A stretch of 6,985 nucleotides of DNA, from positions 1 through 6,985 of the forward strand of contig URVX01000055.1 of NCBI GenBank assembly GCA_900551395.1, read 5' to 3'. The position numbers and the translations under genes are program-made. A model generated the notes under the pieces. That model did no database searches. It had not been told where the DNA came from and was given only the letters and a program-made list of their open reading frames with translations. This stretch comes from an uncultured Subdoligranulum sp. (GTDB lineage: Bacteria > Bacillota > Clostridia > Christensenellales > CAG-314). Positions 5,419 to 6,985 of the stretch are shown here, in pieces; position 1 is the stretch's first letter; each line of letters starts with the position of its first letter.

Positions 5419-6915
5419 TCACACCTCGCAGTTGGTTTCCAACGTGACGTTGACACCCAGCTCCGCCAGCTTGGAAAAAACCAAACGCTCTATGTTGCTT
5501 TCTACTATCGTCCTCGCCGCGCACAGCACGAAATTGTCCTTGTACGTAACAGCGCTCCAGCCGGTCGTTTCTCTCACCTGGGGACCGAGCGAAAACTCGT
5601 ATCTCTCAACAAAGTCTTCAAACTCACGAGGCGCTTTCGCAACGCCCAGATTTGAAAACGTAGAGGTGCGCACCCTGTCTCCGAAGCGTCTGATTGCAAA
5701 CTTCAGCACCATGTCCTTTATGACGAGAGGCGCTATTTTTATCATAGGATTGAGCTGGCTTTTTACGTTGAAGTTTATCACTCCCATGAAAAACTCTTTG
5801 TTGTTCTTTTTTGCAAACTGCTCCCGAACCTTTTCAAGCACAGAATCGAAGTCGGTCGAGTTGTCGTTGATTATGGGCATGACGGCAATAAAGTTGCGCA
5901 GCGTAGGGCTGGGAAAATATCTTTTCAGGTTGCAGGGCACGCTGACGGCGACGGGAAGCTTTTTGGAATAGCCGTAAAACAGCCTGTCCTGCTCCGTCGC
6001 CCAGATGATACACGCTGTTATAAGCTCGGTTACGGTGCAGTTCTTTTCGCGCGCAAGCTGCCTGACGCTCTGCGCGCTCATGGTGCCGAAAATCACGCAG
6101 GAGGAATAAGGCGTAAGCCTCGTCCCCTTTACCGCATACGCCACCACGTCCTTTTCGGCTTTGGGCGTCTTTAAATCAGCCATCTGCAAAAAGCTGTCCA
6201 CCATTTCCTCGCGCTTGGGCTTGTCGCGGAAATCCGGGCAGTTAGTTTTTTCCTCTACTTCAACGTCGTACTTGAGCTTGAGATAACACGCAAGCAGCGA
6301 GTTTACAAACGTGACGCCGCCGTTGCCGTCCGTTGCGACGTGAAAAAAATCCACCGAAATTCTGTTTCCGTAAAACAATACCCTTATGCTGGAATGCCGG
6401 GAGTCGAGAGGAATCTTCCGGCAAGGGAAATCCACGTCCTTTTCTACCGTCAGCGGATGAGTCGACGGCTCCAGATAGTACCAAAAAAATCCGCGCTTGA
6501 CCGCGCTTGTCACGGCAGGAAAACGAGGTACGAGAAAATTGACGGCTTTTTGCAAAATTATCGGGTCGACTTTTTCCTTAAGAAGCACGCTCACGCGAAA
6601 AAGATTGTTTTTGTCCGCGCGCGTCGTAGACGGAAAAATCAGCGCGGCATTGTCCAGCTTTACCCACTCGGCATTGGTGAACTGCGTGCGCGCAACCTCC
6701 GCAATCTGCTTTTTGAGACGAAAATCCTCCGCCTGCGCGGCGCTCAATCCGTCTTTGGAACGAGCCTTGACACGTCTTTCCTCACGCGCAAGGTCGCGCA
6801 GCGCTTCGTCGTCAAGCGCGCGCGAAAGCCTCTTTTCGGCACGCATAATCAAACGCGATGCCTTTCGGGCGCCCTTTCCGCTCTTTTTCGAATATTTTTT
6901 TAAAATTGCTTTCAT
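5419..6915 (-). CDS. Condensation/alcohol-acetyltransferase superfamily protein with basic N-terminal extension
   Basis: This 498-residue protein belongs to the CoA-dependent acyltransferase fold (condensation domain, PapA5, alcohol acetyltransferase). The catalytic motif is the one-histidine variant, DFFHVATDGNGG, with H192, D196 and G197 corresponding to HHxxxDG. Family-like blocks around it are EWVKLDNAALIFPS (83-96), AVNFLVPRFPAV (124-135), FFWYYLEPS (143-151) and, towards the C-terminus, CNLKRYFPSPTLRNF (canonical latch region) and TSTFSNLG. The family normally starts close to the W-KLDNAA block. Here about 80 extra residues precede it, rich in Lys and Arg and probably helical. ATG 6915 was chosen; its ribosome binding site is weak (GCGGT). 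A TTG at 6933 would add six residues but has no better site. The acyl donor and acceptor are unknown. The gene is followed by the DUF6320 membrane protein, a pairing I recall from other Bacillota. No signal peptide or membrane segment is evident. Confidence 0.85.
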   Translation of the reverse strand: MKAILKKYSKKSGKGARKASRLIMRAEKRLSRALDDEALRDLAREERRVKARSKDGLSAAQAEDFRLKKQIAEVARTQFTNAEWVKLDNAALIFPSTTRADKNNLFRVSVLLKEKVDPIILQKAVNFLVPRFPAVTSAVKRGFFWYYLEPSTHPLTVEKDVDFPCRKIPLDSRHSSIRVLFYGNRISVDFFHVATDGNGGVTFVNSLLACYLKLKYDVEVEEKTNCPDFRDKPKREEMVDSFLQMADLKTPKAEKDVVAYAVKGTRLTPYSSCVIFGTMSAQSVRQLAREKNCTVTELITACIIWATEQDRLFYGYSKKLPVAVSVPCNLKRYFPSPTLRNFIAVMPIINDNSTDFDSVLEKVREQFAKKNNKEFFMGVINFNVKSQLNPMIKIAPLVIKDMVLKFAIRRFGDRVRTSTFSNLGVAKAPREFEDFVERYEFSLGPQVRETTGWSAVTYKDNFVLCAARTIVESNIERLVFSKLAELGVNVTLETNCEV

Positions 6916-6947
6916 TTTTCGACCGCGTTTCAACAGCAGTCAAACCG

Positions 6948-6976
6948 ATGATAAACGAGTTTTATATTTAAAGAAA
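6948..6976 (-). promoter_or_regulatory. Tentative promoter of the acyltransferase/DUF6320 unit
   Basis: On the minus strand TATCAT (6953-6948, 5 of 6 to the -10 consensus) follows an AT-rich stretch; the hexamer 17 bases upstream, TTTCTT (6976-6971), is a poor -35 match. The region is AT-rich compared with its surroundings and lies 33 bases before the start codon, so a promoter here is plausible. The window edge prevents checking for an upstream gene in the same operon. Confidence 0.3.
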
Positions 6977-6985
6977 ATTTAACTG

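Noticed and set aside
1..6985. CRISPR arrays, tRNA or rRNA genes, insertion sequences, phage or toxin-antitoxin genes
   Set aside because: I saw no spaced direct repeats, cloverleaf-like elements, transposase motifs or terminal inverted repeats on either strand; almost all bases are accounted for by metabolic genes.

Overview
The window reads as a stretch of a Bacillota chromosome, most likely an uncultured Clostridia-type anaerobe. The evidence is the gene content: the Gram-positive glycerol-3-phosphate (G3P) oxidation cluster with a DUF1667 protein, a DUF6320 membrane protein beside a condensation-fold acyltransferase, strong AGGAGG-type ribosome binding sites and frequent TTG starts. The species cannot be named from the sequence. 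Coding density is very high. I see no RNA genes, CRISPR array, insertion sequence or phage signature, and no gene-free stretch longer than about 140 bases.

Left and centre (1-3969, minus strand) hold a glycerol utilisation operon read right to left: a GlpA-like FAD/[2Fe-2S] oxidoreductase, a GlpB-like NAD(P)/FAD oxidoreductase, a small four-cysteine DUF1667 protein, and glycerol kinase GlpK. GlpK is cut by the left window edge after 285 residues. The first three genes overlap by ATGA and GTGA junctions, so they look translationally coupled. GlpK would make G3P from glycerol. The GlpA/GlpB/DUF1667 trio probably oxidises G3P to dihydroxyacetone phosphate and passes the electrons on. The GlpB-like gene is broken in this sequence: its two halves lie in different frames, and a linker of about seven residues before the NAD-binding fold is missing. 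This fits a deletion of about 20 or 23 bases, or an assembly error.

A short divergent intergenic region (3970-4105) carries a near-ideal sigma-A promoter for the glp operon and a weaker one for a rightward ferritin-like diiron gene (4106-4615). That gene ends at a strong hairpin terminator which can work in both directions (4636-4667).

The right part (4697-6915, minus strand) is a two-gene unit: a 498-residue acyltransferase/condensation-superfamily protein with an unusual basic N-terminal extension, followed after 14 bases by a DUF6320 protein with an N-terminal zinc ribbon and about six membrane segments. Their joint role is unknown; a membrane-associated acyl transfer is a reasonable guess.

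I found no clearly new system. The points most worth a second look are the precise lesion in the GlpB-like gene, the DUF1667-containing G3P oxidation complex, and the acyltransferase/DUF6320 pair.
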